Position numbers and translations under genes: made by a program
The notes under the pieces: model-generated
Told to the model about the DNA's origin: nothing
The model's input: only the letters and a program-made list of their open reading frames with translations
The model's database searches: none
Source: Caballeronia fortuita
Lineage (GTDB): Bacteria; Pseudomonadota; Gammaproteobacteria; Burkholderiales; Burkholderiaceae
Direction: 5' to 3'
Assembly (NCBI RefSeq): GCF_001544835.2
Contig: NZ_FCNX02000014.1
Location: 1-64,000, forward strand
Length of the DNA: 64,000 bases
In this document: piece by piece, positions 62,243 to 64,000 of the stretch
Layout: every line of letters begins with the position of its first letter
How positions within the stretch are numbered: the stretch's first letter is position 1

Positions 62243-63640
62243 TTATGCTCCTTCGATGGACTGTTGCGGAAGGCTGAGTGGACGCCGCGCGCTGCCGTCG
62301 GACGGATGTTCCGGCGCGCCCGGCAGCGCGGGCCCGTGGCGCAACAGCTTCAGCAAGTAGTAGATGCCGGTGCCGAAAACGATCGTGTAGACGATCACGA
62401 ACGCGAGCAGCGACACGCCGACCTGTTGCGCCGTGACGGGGGACACGGCATCTGCGGTTCGCATCACGCCGTACACCACCCAAGGCTGACGCCCGGCTTC
62501 GGTCGTGACCCAGCCCGCGAGTAGCGTGACGAAGCCGCTCGGGCCCATCGCGAGTGCGAAGCGATGGAACCATCGCGCATCGAATAGCCTGCGCTTGCGA
62601 TGCAGCCACCACGCCGCGAACGACATCGCGATCATCAGCACGCCGAGCCCCGCCATTACGCGAAAGCTCCAGAACACGAGCGTCGAGTTCGGCCGGTCTT
62701 CCTTCGGGAATTCCTTGAGGCCGCGAATCTCGCCGTCCCAGCTATGCGTGAGGATCAGGCTGCCGAGATGCGGGATCTGCACGGCGTATTTCGTGGTCTC
62801 GGCCTCCATGTCGGGAATGCCGAAGAGATTGAGCGCGGTGCCGCCTTTCTCCGTTTCCCAGATGCCTTCGATCGCCGCGATCTTCGCCGGCTGATGTTCG
62901 CGCGTGTTGAGACCATGCGCATCGCCGACGAGCGCCTGGATCGGCGTCAGCGCGAGCAGCAGCCAGAGCGACATCGAGAACATCTTCTTGATGGCCGGAT
63001 CGCGCCGGCCTTTCAGCAGATGCCACGCGCCGGTCGCGGCCACGACGAGCGCCGCGACGATGAACGCCGCGATCGCCATGTGCGCAAGCCGGTACGGAAA
63101 CGACGGATTGAAAATGATCGCCCACCAGTCGACCGGCACGACATGATCGCCTTCGATGCGAAAGCCCTGCGGCGTCTGCATCCAGCTATTGGACGCAAGA
63201 ATCCAGAACGTGGAGATGAGCGTGCCGATGGCGACCATCAGCGTCGCGCCGAAGTGCGCCTTCGGGCCGACCTTGTGCCAGCCGAACAGCATGATGCCGA
63301 GGAAGCCCGCCTCCAGAAAGAACGCGGTCATCACTTCATAGGTGAGCAGCGGACCGGTGATGGGACCGGCGAAGCTCGAAAAGCCGCCCCAGTTGGTGCC
63401 GAATTCGTAAGCCATCACGACGCCCGACACGACGCCCATGCCGAACGCGACAGCGAAGACCTTCGACCAGAAAAGACACAGTTCCTTGTAGACGGGTTTG
63501 CCGGTCTTGAGCCACGCGCCTTCGAGAACGGCGATGAAACTCGCGAGTCCGATCGAAAGCGCCGGGAAGATGATGTGAAACGAGACGGTGAACGCGAACT
63601 GGATGCGCGCCAGATCGAGTGCTTCGGGAGTCGAATGCAT
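62243..63640 (-). CDS. cydA: Cytochrome bd/CIO ubiquinol oxidase subunit I
   Basis: A 465-residue heme-bearing subunit. The axial histidine His22 in TVSFHIIFPALSIG, the GWHKVGPKAHFGATLMVAIG helix and the Q-loop GDAHGLNTREHQPAKIAAIE are seen. The Q-loop is short, as in the cyanide-insensitive (CioA) type. Likely three hemes (b558, b595, d). The ATG at 63640 (MHSTPEALDL) is preferred; a GTG at 63664 is in frame. It forms an operon with cydB and the microprotein gene. Aerobic respiration at low oxygen or under inhibitors is the usual role. Confidence 0.93.
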   Translation of the reverse strand: MHSTPEALDLARIQFAFTVSFHIIFPALSIGLASFIAVLEGAWLKTGKPVYKELCLFWSKVFAVAFGMGVVSGVVMAYEFGTNWGGFSSFAGPITGPLLTYEVMTAFFLEAGFLGIMLFGWHKVGPKAHFGATLMVAIGTLISTFWILASNSWMQTPQGFRIEGDHVVPVDWWAIIFNPSFPYRLAHMAIAAFIVAALVVAATGAWHLLKGRRDPAIKKMFSMSLWLLLALTPIQALVGDAHGLNTREHQPAKIAAIEGIWETEKGGTALNLFGIPDMEAETTKYAVQIPHLGSLILTHSWDGEIRGLKEFPKEDRPNSTLVFWSFRVMAGLGVLMIAMSFAAWWLHRKRRLFDARWFHRFALAMGPSGFVTLLAGWVTTEAGRQPWVVYGVMRTADAVSPVTAQQVGVSLLAFVIVYTIVFGTGIYYLLKLLRHGPALPGAPEHPSDGSARRPLSLPQQSIEGA

Positions 63641-63987
63641 GATGACTTGTGCCTTGATATTCACGCTATGTGACGGGCCGGAGCTTAGCGTTATTTCGAG
63701 AAAGTGTTGCGCTGCGTCAGCGAACTTTCGTTGCGCGCAAATGCCGCAGTTTCAAGGGCTTGAGCGCTTCATCGGTTTGATTCGCCTGGGTTTTCGAGAC
63801 GGCGATTTAGTGCGGTGCGGCAAGTGCGCGCAGCCGCTTTCGCGACAATCGACCGCACTGTGTCGCAGTCGGTCATTGGTCGGCTCGAAAAGAAGTTTTA
63901 CGGTCCGCCGGCACGAGACGTGCGATGCGCCCGGTACCATAATGACTTTTGCACACGCGCGTCGCGCGAGCGGGAAGGAGAAGCATC
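63641..63987. other. Intergenic region upstream of cydA
   Basis: About 347 bp between the cydA start (minus strand) and a plus-strand gene starting at 63988. I see no gene, clear promoter or terminator. A TTGATATTCAC near 63655 resembles half of an FNR site only. It presumably contains divergent promoters. Confidence 0.5.
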
Positions 63988-64000
63988 ATGCGCCTCGATG
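63988..64000 (+). CDS. Start of a truncated gene
   Basis: An ATG at 63988 with a good ribosome binding site (GGGAAGGAGAAGCATC) begins MRLD and runs off the window. Too little sequence to identify the product. Confidence 0.5.

Noticed and set aside
63645-63665. FNR/ANR box upstream of cydA
   Set aside because: Only the half-site TTGAT is present; the ATCAA half is missing at the required spacing.
63752-63940. 62-codon minus-strand frame in the cydA upstream region
   Set aside because: No ribosome binding site and no family pattern; ordinary random frame length for this GC content.

Overview
The window looks like part of a chromosome or chromid of a Burkholderiaceae bacterium, most likely Caballeronia or Paraburkholderia. 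I infer this from the high GC content (judged by eye), dense genes with very short spacers, a DUF4148 protein, a LysR-LlpE-RND efflux locus of the ceo/bpe type, and an intergenic palindromic repeat typical of that group. No rRNA, tRNA, CRISPR array, insertion sequence or phage gene is visible.

Layout. 1-447: repeat and A-rich leader. 448-3390: succinate-semialdehyde dehydrogenase and class III aminotransferase. 3461-4804: very small genes, including an isolated 24-residue PQQ precursor gene (pqqA) facing away from the flanking small genes. 4817-7738: a GAF-GAF-GGDEF-EAL protein. 7915-12643: a GlxA-type regulator divergent from an isonitrile hydratase, then GNAT, periplasmic-binding-fold, cupin, IclR and lipoprotein genes. 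12857-15299: FAD monooxygenase with DUF2783 and mobB. 15458-17980: B12-dependent ribonucleotide reductase. 18768-26824: the ceoR-llpE-ceoAB-opcM multidrug efflux locus. 26975-30581: a small membrane-like protein, polyphosphate kinase 2, an ornithine-cyclodeaminase-family reductase and two small alpha/beta-barrel proteins.

30657-51022 is a cobalamin island: cobalt uptake (cbtBA), CobB, CobO, CobE, CobW, CobN with a ChlI/ChlD-like motor pair, and the ring-modifying enzymes CobJ, CobI, CobH, CobG, CobL, CbiD, CobK and CobM. Three cobalamin riboswitches lie at about 31252 (+), 35360 (+) and 46768 (-), so uptake, chelation and methylation should all fall when B12 is plentiful. CobG together with CobN marks an oxygen-dependent, late cobalt insertion route, but C1 methylation is assigned to CbiD, not CobF. 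The nucleotide-loop assembly genes (cobD, cobP, cobS, cobT, cobQ) are not here.

51141-64000: a methyltransferase with a coiled-coil tail, TerC, OpgC, a DUF1328 protein, a sigma-54 activator, ethanolamine ammonia-lyase (eutBC, AdoCbl-dependent), tRNA 2-selenouridine synthase (mnmH) with a cysteine-rich permease, and the cyanide-insensitive-type cytochrome bd oxidase with an accessory microprotein. The window therefore contains B12 producers and two B12-requiring enzymes, NrdJ and EutBC. The most unusual single item is the orphan pqqA at 3758-3832.
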